The notes below the pieces were generated by a model that saw only the letters and a list, made by a program, of their open reading frames with translations, searched no databases and was not told the DNA's origin. From Panagrolaimus kolymaensis (lineage: Eukaryota; Nematoda; Chromadorea; Rhabditida; Panagrolaimidae), in assembly GCA_028622995.1 (NCBI GenBank), contig JAJQJQ010000047.1, positions 496,001 through 560,000 on the forward strand: 64,000 nucleotides of DNA, in the 5' to 3' direction. The position numbers were made by a program, and so were the translations under genes. Positions 1 through 12,652 of this stretch are shown here, in pieces; position 1 is the first letter of the stretch, and the number at the start of each line of letters is the position of its first letter.

Positions 1-2773
1 TTAAAAAAAACAATGACAATTTCAACAATTTTTTTGTTCTTGTTTTTCTATTTTTTTTACTAAACTTTTTGTTTCTTTCTTCATTTTTTAAAAGTTTATC
101 GAACGTTAAGCTAATTTCGTCGAATTTTTCATCGATGGTTTTTTGTTTCTGGCTGTAAAACTAAAAAAGAAAACTCGAGAGAAAGACTGAAAAAAGAAAA
201 AGAAAAATGCGCATGCATCAAGCAACAACAAAGAAGACTTGAGCAAGCGCAAAGGGCATTAGTGCGGCGGCGGCCGAAGAAAATTTTAGTGTTGTGCCAA
301 ATAATTCTCTCTCAAAACTCTGAGAAAAAAAAAATAAAAACGCAAAAACCTTACCACTTGGCCCTCTCATTCCTCCTTTCCAAACTGGGCAAAACATAAA
401 TGGGGCGACGACAACATTCATCGTCAGTCAGTCAGTAGTCATTCATTGACCGTGGTTTTTTTTTATTATTTCTCCTTCCTTTTTTTTTGGCCAAAAAAAA
501 CTACAAAATGAGTGTTGTTGTGGCTGTTGTGTCCTTTTTTGTCTGTATGCTGCGTGTGCGGGGCAAAAACAACAAACTGCCACTCAAGAAAAATGTCTTA
601 TTTTTTTCTATATATTTGAATTAGGGTAAATTATCCCGTACCGTCTCCAAAAAATGCGGGAACGGGAATGTTCCCGTTTGACCACGGGATTTTTCACGGG
701 AATAAAACGGGAATAAAAATTTTTCGGGAACGGGAAGACGGGAACTTATCCCGTACCGTCCCGCCGGGAATTCCCACGGGAATATTTTAATTTTTTGAAT
801 AAAATATGGTTTATAAGTATAAAATAATAAAGTTTAATGAAAAGCTTATCAAAATAACACATATTTCATTGTTTGGAATAATTTAAAACTAAAATATGGC
901 TTTTAGCAAAAATTGTTAAACTTGTTAACGGGAACAAAAAGTCGGCGGGAATGATTCTCGGGAATAAAACGTGAATGGAAATTCGACGGGAATGGGAACA
1001 CGGGAACGTATCCCGTACCGTTCCCGCGGGAATTCCCGGCGGGAAAGGTACGGGATAATTTACCCTAATTTGAATGTATGTGCGTTCATTTTTTTTTGAA
1101 CTGCGACCACGACAAGCTAAATTGAAATGAAATGAAATGAAAAAAAAAAGAATTTAGTTTAGACTAAATAAAATAGGAATGGAAAAGAAAATAAATTTTT
1201 TTGGGTTACGACGCACGGCGTCTGAGTGACCAAAAAAAAGTTTTTTAATGATTTCTTTCGCCTCTATTATTTTTGCCAGTTTTTTTTTAAATTAGCTATC
1301 ATTTTTTAACCATATTTTTCTTACTTTTAAAAAATGGACGATTAAAAGGTCTAGGGTTAAAAAAAATATGTGAAAGAAAAAAACTTAAGCGAGTCACATA
1401 CATTTAAAAATGCTTTTTTTCTTTTCTTTCGCGACTTTTTTTTACTAAATGACTCCCTTTTTATTTTGATTTTGTCATCAGAAAAAAACGCAATGATTCA
1501 TTCAAAGTCTTTCATCAAGAAATTTTTTTTGACCGTGGCCAGTAAAAAAAAGGTTAACAGTTTTCATTGTTATTTTTTACTTTTATTTTTGAACTTTACT
1601 ATAAAAAAAGGATTTTTTTGAGTAACCTAAAAAAATAATTTATTCAATTCAATATTCTTTTTTTTCACTCTCTTTTCTTTTTTTTTTCGTTGTTTCACAT
1701 ATCTCTTTTTTTTTTATTCACGTTTCTATTGTTGCGATTTTTGTTAGTTGGATGGATGCTGCTTGTTCGCTCGCTGCTACACTTGTGTAAATATTAACGA
1801 ACAAAAATATTTTTTTTACCTTTCTACCTATCTTTTTTTTACAAGGAAAAGAAGAAGAAAAATAAAAATATTCGCGCTCCTATGTGAATTGAATTTTAAG
1901 CTCCTCATGTTACGTTTTACGTGTTGTGTTATTTGTACATATACTTATATACCAGAATAGAATAGAGTAGATGAGGAAGAAGAGTAGTAGAGGAATGAAA
2001 TGAAATGAATTGATTGTTCAGGTTATTCTTCTACAATACATATTATTTTGTTATTCAGGTTTTTTATTCTCACTTCCTCACACACTTATTTGAGGGTTTT
2101 TGCTTCAACACGAGTTTGGTTTCCTTTGTTTTTTAGTTGGATATTTTCTTTATTTTTGTATAATTTATTTTTTTTACACTTTGAAACCATGGATTTTTTT
2201 CTTATCTTTTTTAACCCTTAATTTTAGTTATTTTAAAAATTGATTCTAATCCAAAAATAAATTTTGTATCGATTTTGAGTGAAAAAAACATTTATGTTTA
2301 AATAAATTCTTGCAAACTTAAACTCATAAGAAAAAAAGTTTTTCTTCGTTTCTTTGTTTCCATTGACCCATGAGTTTATTATTCCACAAAATGGATGTCA
2401 GAAAAAATTAGTATTGATTTTGACAAATGCCTTTCAAAGAAGCTAGCTCTATCCTTTTTTTAACGTCCCATCCATACTCATGAAAATAATAGGTTCAGAA
2501 AAGCATCGGACAAAGAGAAAAAAAAATTCGTTTAATTTTTTTTTCTTTGCAGTTTCCATTTCATTTTCTTCTTCTCTTAATTCAATTTACGCTTCCCTCA
2601 TTTTTTTTCCTTCGTGACAGGCATTTTTTACGTTTTATTTTTTTAAACGATTTTTAAATTTACTTTTTTAAGGGCAATAAAACCAACAAAGAAACAAGAA
2701 ACATAAAATATATATTTATTATTTATTTTTATTTTTGTTCTGATCTCTCAATAATTCAATAAATGCTTGAAAT
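1..2773. other. Gene-poor upstream region
   Basis: Long T and A runs dominate and I see no coding exon with convincing composition. It holds the fold-back element at 623-1067 and presumably the promoter and 5' leader of the Rab gene that follows. Apparent reading frames here are rich in Phe, Lys and Asn, as expected from translated homopolymers. Confidence 0.6.
623..1067. mobile_element. Fold-back MITE-like element with perfect 20-bp terminal inverted repeats
   Basis: The left end reads AGGGTAAATTATCCCGTACC and the right end is its exact reverse complement. The interior, especially near both ends, is built from degenerate CGGGAA/TTCCCG blocks, so much of the 445-bp element could fold on itself; the middle is AT-rich. 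It is clearly richer in G and C than its surroundings. No coding capacity is visible. The AATT/TTGAA flanks give no clean target-site duplication, so the superfamily is unassigned. Confidence 0.8.
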
Positions 2774-4145
2774 ATGAGTTACAATTATTTATTTAAAATT
2801 GTTGTGGTTGGCGATCATAATTGTGGAAAATCATGTATTTTATTAAGATTTGCTGAAAATGCATTTCGAAATGATCATATTAGCACACTGGGCGTAGATT
2901 TTAAATTAAAAACTATTAAATTAGGGAGAGATAAAATTCGACTAGAATTATGGGATACTGCTGGAATGGAACGTTACAGGTAATGGGGGTTTTTTATTCC
3001 AACCGTAAATTATATTTTAAAAATTTGACTAAAAAATGGATATAGAAAAGCACTGTGGTTAGTAAAATATTAAAAATTCTTATGTTTTCACCGTAAACTT
3101 AATTCTTCTTTTTTTTACTGATTCTTGGTACTGGATGAGGATCAGGTTCATGATATCTTTTTATTCATGCGCTCCATTATACCTCAAACTTTGCGTTTGA
3201 ACTTATAACAAATAAATTTGTTTCCTTGGAGTATAGCACTTTGTGATGATTAGCAATAATTTTTATTTAATTTGGTGTCTTTTAATATTAATTTTTAGCT
3301 TTGATAAAACGCCATAAATCTTAAGTAACAAAATGAACATAAAAATTAGTATAAAATATTCAAAAAGTACAAAATAATTGTAAAACTAAATCTTTTGCTT
3401 TTCAATGCTGATCGAATGAAATCGTGCAGAAAAAAATATATGTGATTTTATCTTTTTCGTTTCTGCTTTGAATTCAAATTGTTTTTGATTTCTTTCTTCG
3501 CTTTTTTTTTTAAATCTCTAAAACTAAAAACAAAAAATAACATAGGGATATAATGGAAAAAAACTTTTATGTATGTGTAATTTTTTTTAACGAATCCAAA
3601 TCAAAATATTTCCTTTCAGGACCATTTATAATTCATATTACCATTCAGCTCATGGAATAATGTGTGTATACGATTTAACAAATGAAAGATCATTTGAAAA
3701 TTTAGAAAATTATTGGTTAAAAGAAATTCGAAATAATGCTCCTCAAAATGCTGTATTATTATTGGTTGGAAATAAAGCGGATATGGAAAGTGAAAGAAAA
3801 GTTGGATTTGATCGAGCTGAAAAGTAAGCTTATAAACTAAAACTTTTTTTGAAATTTATTCATCGTGTGCTTTTTTTTTGTAGATTAGCAAAACAATGTG
3901 GCGTTTCCCTTTATGAAGTCTCAGCTAAAACTGGAATAAATTGTGATGAGGCTTTTATGGATTTAGCTTCAGCTATGCGAGATCGATTGCTGGTATCCAA
4001 TATGAATTCGGATAGTGAAGATTCCGATCAATTTGCTTCAGCATTTCATATCGATGGAGTTATAGCTGATGAAAAATTAATTAATGGAAAGAATACTTCT
4101 TCGATGAGTTGTTGCTCAAGTGCACCTTCTCCAACTTTTGTCTAA
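2774..4145 (+). CDS. Rab-family small GTPase, atypical
   Basis: Exons 2774-2979, 3620-3823 and 3884-4145 join in frame to 223 aa. Rab proteins recruit effectors to membranes to direct vesicle traffic. Visible motifs are the P-loop GDHNCGKS (13-20), the effector-type stretch STLGVDFKLKTI (37-48), WDTAG (60-64), NKAD (guanine specificity) and SAK. Two features are odd. The switch-II residue after DTAG is Met65, where nearly all Rabs have the catalytic Gln (DTAGQE). The tail carries a Cys-Cys pair about nine residues before the end instead of a canonical terminal CC, CxC or CAAX prenylation signal. The sequence is too divergent for a confident subfamily (Rab1/8/10/35-like). The first intron is 640 bp, the second 60 bp. 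Confidence 0.88.
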
Positions 4146-6883
4146 CAAAAATATATTTAAATTTGCATTCATTTTTTTTTCTTGGTTGTCTGCGAAAAAA
4201 AATACGCATCCAAACTTTCACTTTTTTACCCAAATCACAAAGTGCGGGTTTTTTGTTTTTTCTTTTACTTTTATTTTATTGTGGATGAAAGCTCATCTTT
4301 TACAGTATTAAATTCTACAAAATCGTTTTTAAACAAACTCTTTTTTGGTTATGGATTCGAGACCATTTTTCAAAAAATATTTCCAACCCAAAATAATCGC
4401 CTGCTTTTGTTGTTTGTTTTTTTGTTTGTTAAAACTTAAGTTTGTTTCAATTCAATTGACGCAATGCAAGGGATTTTTTTTTTCACGCTTCATGGAATCT
4501 TTTGAAATTTGAAAATAATTTTTTTTACTTTAAAACTTTTAAAATTATCCACCGCTGCCACGACCAGCCACAAAATAAAATAAAATAAAATTAATTTTTG
4601 AGCTTTCATAAACTAAAAAAGTTTAAAGAAAATATCTCTCAAAAAATTCAGTTTTATCAAAAATATTAATTCTTCCATTCAGTTGCTTCATTTTTGTTTT
4701 TAGTTTTTGTATAAATTTATTCGGGTTTAATTTAGTCGTCTTTTTTTTAATTTGAAATTTATAGTTATGTTTTTCTGTTTTATTTTTTATAAACTAATTT
4801 TACTGCCTTTTATTTCTCAACTTTCCTTTTATTATTATTAATATTGTTTTTTTACTTTCTTCACTCAAAAGCCTTGCGTTTCGTTTTCGAGTTTTCCATT
4901 CTTTCCATTTTTTCTTATAATTTTTTTTGTATGTATGTATAAAAAATTGATATTTTTTTGCTTTAAAATTGCATATCCTTTAATTTATATTCTTAAAAAA
5001 AGTAAAAAATATAAAAAAGTAAAAATTGAAAATAAAAAAAGAATGATATTTAGCTAAAAAAATTGAAAAGTAAAAAGTATTCTCAAAACAAAAAATTATT
5101 AATTTTTTCATTAGTCAAAATGGTCAGCCTTCAAATTAGCTACTTACTACTAAATACATGTGCATTTTCGCTTTGTGGCAGTGGCAGTCAATGGCACAAA
5201 TGATAAAAAAAAGTATTAAAAAATGGCTTTCATGCATGCAAGGGGTGTTTGTCCGTCGTTGTTTTGGATGAAAAAAGCTGACGATGACACATGAAGAAGA
5301 AAAGAAAAAAATAAGCTCCCAAATACAATTCTTTTTTTTCTATTCATTTTCTTCATTTCTTTTTCCTGCACCAACAAAAGCAGCTCGAAAGTAGCATCGC
5401 CTCATGCGTTTTTTTTCTTTCCTTCATTTTCTTCTCGGAAGTTGCATGGCTGCTTGGTGGTGGTTGTGTGTGTCTTGTATTTGTGGCTGGCTAAAAAATA
5501 AAAAGACTCAACTTAACACTTAAAAAAAAAGAAAAAAGTAAATTTTTTAATGCGGTGAAAAAAAATAAAAATGTTTTATTCGTTCGATTGTTGCTATAGA
5601 AAATCTAATTTAAATTGTAGAAAGAAAAGATAATGTGTTAGTTAAAATTAAATTGATTTATTGACTAAGCACTTTTATCTATCTATCGCTGCTGCTGCCA
5701 CTTATAAAAATGTAGTCAGTCACCATTCACATTGCTGCAATTCAATTTTGTGCTTTAGACTTTCTTTTTTTTCCAGTGAATTTTTTCTTTCTTTTTTCCG
5801 TTCTCACTTTCTCAAGCTGGAGAAAATGAGTTTTTATAAAAAAAAACCAAGAAGTCGATGAAAGTGAAAAAAAGAAAACAATTTTCTGCTGCAACGCCAC
5901 CCCAAAGCGATGACACTTTCATTCACATTTTTTTTCTTTTTCGCATCAGCAAGAATACAGCACATTATTATTTTTTTAATATTTTCTTTATTTCTTTAGG
6001 GTGGTGATGATTCTTGGTCCTAGTCCTCGTTCTCGTAGTCCTCCTCCTAGGTTCTAGACACATGGTCGAGGAAAGGAACCAGTTTTTTGTCTTCTTTATT
6101 CTTACGTTTTCCTTTTTTTTTTTGCCTATAATTTTTTTTTGGAGGTCGATTCTTCTTTCTATTTTTTATTTTATTGTTGTCTCGGTTTTTGTTGTTTTTT
6201 CTTTCATTAAAATACTTAGTTGTTCCATTCAAGGCAAAAAAAAATTACATTTTAGAAAATAAAAAAAGCTTAAGAAATTTATATTTTTCTGCCAAAAGAA
6301 ATGAGAAATAAATAAAAGTTTCATTTTTTGTTGATATATTTTTTTCACGGAAGCTGCAACAACTCTTTAGCCACCAATCAGCTGCTTTTTCCTTCCATTT
6401 TTTCATTCATTGAATCAATGAATGAAGATATTTTTTGGCGAACTGTGTGTATTTTGATAAAACAACTTTTTTTTATTCGATTATCATTCATTTTTGTTTT
6501 ATTCATAAATAATTATTTCTATCCATTTTTATCCTTTGTTTTCGGCTACCAAGGATTTAATTATTACGCGATCATCGAGATCTTATCATCAAAAGATATT
6601 ATTACATAATATCCAGTTTTTTTCTTCAGAAAAAGCAGACGACGCTTATTATCGCTTTCTTTATTTTTGCCTCTGGCATTCTTCTTTCTTTTTTCTTCTT
6701 TGGCCTTCAAACAACAAAAAAGAAGGACAAAAGAAGGAGGTAAAAGAAAAAGTAAAGAAATGCAGCAGAGCTGATTTGAAAGCTATTAGGTTGCCTCAAA
6801 TTAATTTTCCTCAAATATTATTTTTTTGTTTGGTGCTAAAAATTTTCATATCATCGCCAGCTTTTTATATATCCTCAAAAAAT
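4146..6883. other. Intergenic: Rab 3' flank and HIP14-like promoter region
   Basis: About 2.7 kb of AT-rich sequence with polypyrimidine runs and simple repeats. No convincing gene. An open frame runs from about 6536 into the next gene, but its upstream part is low-complexity and is treated as 5' leader. Confidence 0.5.
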
Positions 6884-9247
6884 ATGGCATCCATTAATGA
6901 AGCGATGTTACCAGATTATGATGAAGCTTGTACTTCAGCAAGTGATTTTGATGATTTGGATATTAAACAAGCAGCACAATTTGGAGATCTCTCGAAAGTT
7001 AAACATTTGATCGAATCGGGTTTAGCTACAGTAAATGATACCGATTCCGATGATTGTTCGTTACTTCATTGGGCTGCAATAAATAATCGACATGATGTAA
7101 GTGGATTTGAGTTTTTATATATATATTCGCGATTTAGAAATGCGGATTTTTAAATAAAAAATAGCACTTTTTTCAAGAAATTTTTTTTTCAAAAACCATT
7201 TACATTCCCAATTTTTAAAATTTTTTTCCAGGTTGTTAAATATCTAATTGACAATAAATGCGATGTCAATCATGTTGGTGGAGTCCTTCGATGCACACCT
7301 TTACATTGGGCTTGTCGACAGGGATTAACCAGAATGGTGGCTTTATTAGTTCGAAATGGAGCAAACTTTGATATATGCGATGGCGAAGGTTTCACTGTTT
7401 TACACACAGCTTGTCAATATGGTCGAACCCCAATCGCCTGCTATCTCATCGCTAAAGGTCAATCTCCAGATATTCTAGATGCATCTCAAATGACTCCAAT
7501 GATGTATGCCGCAGCTCGATCAGTCGGGAAAGATCCTATGCATATGTTAGTGACCATGGGAGCGGATATAAATGCCACGGATGGAATATTTGGTCATACA
7601 CCTTTACATTTTGCTGTAATACATGGAAATCATTCGGGTATAACAAATTTAATTAAACTTGGTTCAAATCCAGGAATAATGAATAAAGAAAATGAAACTC
7701 CATTGGATATAGCTCAGCGGAAAAATGATTATTTATCCATGAGATTATTGGAATCTTGTGAGCGACAAGCTGGATTAAGAAGATTTACATGGAAACAGCG
7801 AATTTACGAAGATCAAAATATTCGAAATCAAATTGCATTTATTTTGCCATTCTTTTTTTATTTCATCCCTGGTTTTATTTTTAATTATTCTAATTCTAAA
7901 ATTGATATCATTCTCAAAACTTTTATGATTTTTGTTACTTATGGATCATGTGCTTTTTTGATCAAGTAAAAAACCTATACTTTTTTATTTTAAAAAACCA
8001 TAAACTATAATTTAAATATTTTTTTAGACACTTTGTTGGCAGCCATGTTCCCAGTGCAAGTTCTTTCACATTTGGTTTTGTGGTAGCTTCAAAAGTATTT
8101 TATTTCGTTATTTGGTTAATGTATTTACATCAAAGTGCTGGATGGTATTTACAAATATTCTTTTTTGCCATAATGGTTTTGCTGCCATATTTGTTTTATA
8201 TTTTATATTCTCGAGATCCAGGAATTATTGCTTGTAGTCATGCGGTAAGGATTTTTAGATTTCACAGGTTTTCTGTCTCAACGCGAAAATAAATTTTTTA
8301 TATAGAAGTTTTATTTAAATTTTGAATATTATTAAAAATTTTCGTGAAAAACCCGTTTTTTTAAATATTTTATGCAAATTTATAAATTTTCTAAACTTAT
8401 CAAATTTTTTTAGGACCAATGCCGACAAATAATTGAAATGACTGAAGGCGATAATTTTGAAGGCAATTTTTGTTCCACTTGTCTCATAATTCGACCAATG
8501 CGTTCTAAACATTGTCGATATTGTGATAAATGCGTTCGACGATTTGATCATCATTGCATTTGGATCAACAAATGCATAGGATATGAAAATCATCGATTAT
8601 TTGTGGCATATTTAACTTTGCTCCAAGTTTCGGCTTTTGTCGTTATTGCTGGTTGCCTACTTTGTAAGAATCCTTAAAACAGAAAAATAGGTCCAAAATA
8701 ATTTTTGTTTTTATAGATATAACGGAATTTTGTGGCGAAATTTCCCTTCATAATTTGGCTTGTCAGCCGTGGGTGTCTTACACTCTAATTATGGCGATTA
8801 ATCTTTTCTTTTGGCTGAGTTTATTGAGCTCCATGCAATTTTATGGAGTAAGAATTTTATTAAATTTTTTTTCTTTTGAATATAAAATCTAATAAAATTA
8901 ATTTCTTCGACACTTTAGATTGCCCAAGGATTAACTGCGAATGAACGAATAAACGCTCATCGATATTCACATCTAAATTCAGGCAGATTTGGAAAAAATA
9001 TTTTTTCGTAAGTAAAGTTTTAACAAAAAAAAATTAATTTAAAAATAAAGAAACTTGAAAAATAAATTTTTATGTCTCAAAAATTTTTAATTTTAAAAAA
9101 ATGTTTGAGGATTTTTTTTTCAGGCACGGATGTTTCCAAAATCTTTACAATTTTTTCTTTGAAGATGATCCACCTCTTATTAATAAATATTCTTCCACAT
9201 CAAAAGCGAAATCAAAATCAACAACAAATAAAACTCCAATCGTCTAA
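6884..9247 (+). CDS. ZDHHC17: Ankyrin-repeat DHHC palmitoyltransferase (HIP14/ZDHHC17 type)
   Basis: Exons 6884-7096, 7232-7965, 8028-8244, 8414-8663, 8717-8847, 8919-9007 and 9124-9247 join in frame to 585 aa, close to human ZDHHC17 (about 630). Residues about 20-220 hold ankyrin repeats ([24 protein letters not shown]). Membrane segments follow, then the cysteine-rich DHHC domain with DHHC at 433-436 ([13 protein letters not shown]), two more membrane segments and a TANERIN motif in the place of the family's TTxE. The enzyme S-acylates cytosolic cysteines at Golgi or vesicle membranes, and the ankyrin repeats bind substrates. The start chosen is the first ATG where protein-like composition begins, just before an acidic N-terminus. 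The seven-exon model uses GT-AG introns with TTTTTAG or CAG acceptors. Confidence 0.92.
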
Positions 9248-9835
9248 AATCCAAAAAAATCTCACTCTTTATTTTCAAATTAAAAAATTAATTCAAAAAT
9301 ATATCATTTTTTTCTTTATAAACTAACATTTTTTTATTCGTGTTTCGGGTGAATATTTTTTTTAAAACTTAAAAATTTGAATACAGATGTCTTCATTGTT
9401 ATTGCTTTTTTTGTTGTCCCTCTCGAAATTATCAGTCATACACTTTTCACTTTTTTGTTTGTTTTTGTTTTTCTTTATCATTTTCTTTTCTCCTCTCCGG
9501 TTGCTTTCGAATTTTTTTTACATACAAAAACATTTTTTTATTATTATTTTTATTAGCAATGAATGAATAGAAAAAAATTAATAAATTCAAAAATTATTAT
9601 TGATTGTTGTTTGTTTTTTCTTCACAAAAATTAAATACATAATAATCATAAAAAAATTCCTTTCGATAAAAAAAAATTCTGTTGGTCGTATATTATTTTT
9701 TGTTGTTGATTTGTTTCTGAATTTTTGTAAATAATGTTATTTGAGCAAAAACGAGTTCTTGATGTTATAATTTGCCAAAAACCAGAAGTAAAAAAGTAAA
9801 AAATAAGCAAAAAATAAACATATATTTTAAAAAAC
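9248..9835. other. Left edge of the tandem array
   Basis: After the HIP14-like gene ends there is no coding sequence. About 9411-9690 is recognisably similar to 23265-23520, with shared blocks around the words TTATCAT...CCGGTTGCTTTCGA and AATTATTGATT. Weaker similarity occurs at 13040-13170 and 17030-17165. This stretch is therefore the outermost copy of the array's non-coding spacer. Confidence 0.55.
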
Positions 9836-9980
9836 GTTATCTCAAACAATAAAAAGGTAACAGCAAGGCGCTGCTTTCTTTCTGACACTTCAGGTCAGCA
9901 GCATCTGCAACCATGAAGATTCTTGTTTTTTTTCCATTCCTCTTCTGACAATTTTTTTTCTTTTTTCCTTTCAAGGTAAA
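9836..9980 (+). repeat. Array leader module, copy 1 (upstream of A1)
   Basis: Shared pattern: TATCTCAAAC...GTAACAGCAA...GGTCAGCAGC...CAACCATGAAG, followed by a T-rich stretch ending CAAGGTAAA. The ATG at 9913 opens a hydrophobic leader-like frame that meets a stop after 11 codons, so this copy looks decayed. It lies about 340 bp before the A1 start, the same spacing as in the other A genes. Confidence 0.6.
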
Positions 9981-10252
9981 TAGAAAAAAATGCCATTGCT
10001 AAATTTATTTCTTGCCACAATTATATGTTCGCATGCTGCCTCATGGTCCTCAGCTAGGATTTTTTTTGATTCACTCAACTAAATTTTTATGTAATTTTAT
10101 AACTCCGTTTTTTTGCTCAGTTATTCTTTATCAGTGATTATTATATTCTTTTTATTAGTAAATTCCGTTTTTTGATTTATAATTTGTGCCTTCTGAATAA
10201 TCAACCGATATTCACGTAAATCTTGCACATATTCTTTCATATTCTGTTTATA

Positions 10253-11011
10253 ATGGAACCAGAAACTTCCTTCAGCCATCTCTCACTCAATGAACCATCA
10301 TTAATCTATTCCACCATTTGCACCATTCGAGATAAGATTGAACCCGGTTACGGTTGTTTCATGAAACAAGATTTTGAAACATATCTTAAAGAATATATAT
10401 TAGGTTACGATGATGTTTGTAAAATAAATTATATAAGTGCTAACGTTCATCCCGAAAGCTTGGATAAAGGTAAAAATATGTTTGCAAAGTAGTTTTAATA
10501 ATAGAATTTTATTTAAGGCTCGGATCCGGATGAACTTGCTTGCAAATGGGCTCAAAATGAAGGTGTGCGCGGAGATCGACCCGCTCAATTTATTGCAAAA
10601 AAATTGGGAGGTGATGGAAAGCGACGCAATGTTTTTCCATTGAATGAAAAAGTAAATTTTTATTTCCTAAAATTGTAGTCGAATTTAATATATTCCTAAC
10701 TAATTTTTTAGTTGACCAAAATCAAATGGGAAGCAGATGAAGATCTTGTTTATAATCATGTGAAGAAAGGAGGCAATCGTCACGCGAGACTCATGTATGG
10801 AATCGAAACTAGCAAAGAATTCGATGGTGAATTTTGTCGCCCTTCTAAAATTTATTATTATTTTCAATTGTTCGAAAATGGCGAAGTTATTGGAGACGCA
10901 ATTGAAGGAGTGGTTGAAAACTTAAGCCCAATGGTCACGCATGATTTTTACTATTACGAATTCGGAGAAAAGGTTTATTATAATAAAACTAAGAAACGGG
11001 ATTCTAATTAA
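10253..11011 (+). CDS. A1: intracellular pseudo-nuclease (His to Gln), 216 aa
   Basis: Exons 10253-10469, 10518-10651 and 10712-11011. No signal peptide; it starts MEPETSF. The middle (about 62-120) aligns without gaps to the nuclease core of B1: G-D-R-P-A-Q against C-D-E-A-G-H, then GG-x-G, N-x-F and N-x-x-L at identical spacing. The catalytic His is Gln96 and the metal-site Asn after the conserved Leu is Thr119. The second intron (phase 0) is at exactly the same place as B1's second intron, so A and B are paralogues. The C-terminal half keeps an RPSKIYYYFQLFENG block matching RPSLFYYNFRFYEDG in B1. It converges on B1 with 164 bp between stop codons. The likely product is catalytically dead; an inhibitor or decoy role is inference. 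Confidence 0.85.
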
Positions 11012-11175
11012 AAGATTTTGTATGCATTATATAAAAATGTTTTTCTTAATAAAAGAATATTTTCTTGATGCTTTTATTCGATACAAACAACGAAGATAAT
11101 AAATAAAATATGAGAACTGAGAAAGAACACAAAAATTAGATGCGATTATAACAACAAAAAAGCAGTTATATTACA

Positions 11176-12434
11176 TTAAAAGTGGAAATTTGGTCCATAT
11201 CTTTCCAAACCCGTTCTTGGCTGAGGCTTGCAGCTTCGTCGAGAAAAATAATTGTCTTGGACGTCGTTTACAAAATTATATTTTCTTTCGCCACCTTCGA
11301 TGATTTCCCTTCAAATGGTTGGTTGGATTTCTTTTAAACCTTTTTTTGTAACGATAGCAAGGAAAGAAGGGAGATACAGTAAGTAATTTGTTGTAATATA
11401 ATTACGGTATCGCCATTCGAATTAGGATATTTTACGCTAGCGCAGCAATTTTTTTTTTTTGAGTAAAATGCGATAAGAAACTAACCGTGTATCCCAACAG
11501 CTCTGAAGTTGTAAATCAAAATGATCTTCATTCTCGAAGTAGCCCAATACCTGTAATTTGGGTCCATCTTCGTAAAACCGGAAATTATAGTAAAAAAGCG
11601 AAGGCCGACCAGGATGATCCATATCTTCATAAACGAATGCCAAACGCATCGTAACTTGTCTGTAAAGAGAATTTATTAAGTTTTGTTGAAATTTCATGCT
11701 TTTATCTAAAGGGTTTAAACGGTCTTTGTTAAAATCGGTTAGTAACTAATAACTTATGATTATTTAAATGCACTGAAAATATTAAATCAACCCATTATTA
11801 CTTACCTATGATTTAAAGGTTCTGCTGGATCACCTTTTAAGAATGTGCTTGCTTGTCTACAAACTTGATTCCATAATCTTCGGTTTAACTAAAATTATAA
11901 TTATAGATAATTTAAAAAAAATATTCTGAGAAACTTACATTGGCATTCTGAGAAAACATATTTGCCTGAATTCCATTCCCCCCAAATGATTTTGGGACAA
12001 TGTGACCAGCTTCGTCACAACCGCATTCATGATAAAGAGCTTTCATTGCTACTGCAACATCATCAAGTATAGCAGTTCCTTTCTTTTCTTTTTCAGTATC
12101 CAAATCAATGGGCCTAATTAATGCTTCCACAAATATTTTACGATTATTCCTAAAGTATATATTTACTTTGTTTTTTAATAAATAATTATAAAATTTACCC
12201 ATCATAACAGACCCGATGATGAATTAATCGATGGTGTGTTGGTACTCCACCAGGAGAATCATCTTTGTACCCGAAAAATGCGCAACGCCCGAACATTTTG
12301 CCTATTTCGTGCGCTTCATTAATTCTATTTTCTATAATGTCGATTCTTCTTTGTTGATTGTCATTGCAGGCAGGGTCTTGGGATAAAGCGAAGTGAATGA
12401 GCCAAATAAGAATAATAAAATTTATTGATACCAT
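11176..12434 (-). CDS. B1: secreted DNA/RNA non-specific endonuclease-like protein, 278 aa
   Basis: Exons, minus order: 12434-12199, 12149-11939, 11888-11806, 11659-11486, 11308-11176. A hydrophobic signal peptide (about 1-18, ending ALS) precedes a Cys-containing domain (Cys at about 23, 51 and 76). The nuclease core follows: CDEAGHIVPKSFGG with His128, N-x-F-x-Q-N at 142-147, and Leu150-Asn151 as putative metal ligand. The pattern matches the beta-beta-alpha-metal fold of DNA/RNA non-specific endonucleases, nearest in style to the Endonuclea_NS_2/EssD-like group. That family call is from memory and rests on the motif. A second conserved block (RPSLFYYNF..YEDG, SCWDT) and a basic RRSC tail complete it. 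It is probably exported and degrades nucleic acid outside the cell or in a compartment. Exon 1 is nucleotide-identical to that of B2. Confidence 0.85.
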
Positions 12435-12652
12435 AATTAGCGATTATAAAACGACTGTAGTTTGACCAGAGATTCGACACTAAGCCGTGCTTTTTTTGTT
12501 GCTTTTAGCCTTTGCAATTTTTTGCACTATCAGTTCTTTCTTTTCCATTTGTCATCCCACATTTTAAAAATATTTATTGCTTTGTTCCTGTTTTAGTTTA
12601 TAAAAAAATGTCTGTCACGCTTTTTCATCTCTCACGAGCTTTTTTTTTGCGA
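12191..12652. repeat. 462-bp identical tract shared with 16185-16646
   Basis: From the exon-1/intron-1 junction of B1 through exon 1 and about 215 bp upstream, the sequence is identical base for base to the same stretch of B2, offset 3994 bp. The first mismatch is C at 12653 against T at 16647. At the other end similarity drops abruptly inside intron 1, and exons 2-5 differ at many positions. This looks like recent gene conversion covering the promoter-proximal region and the signal-peptide exon. Confidence 0.88.

Noticed and set aside
6536..6883. In-frame upstream extension of the palmitoyltransferase
   Set aside because: The extra ~115 residues are Lys/Phe-rich low complexity. The acidic start at 6884 fits the family better.
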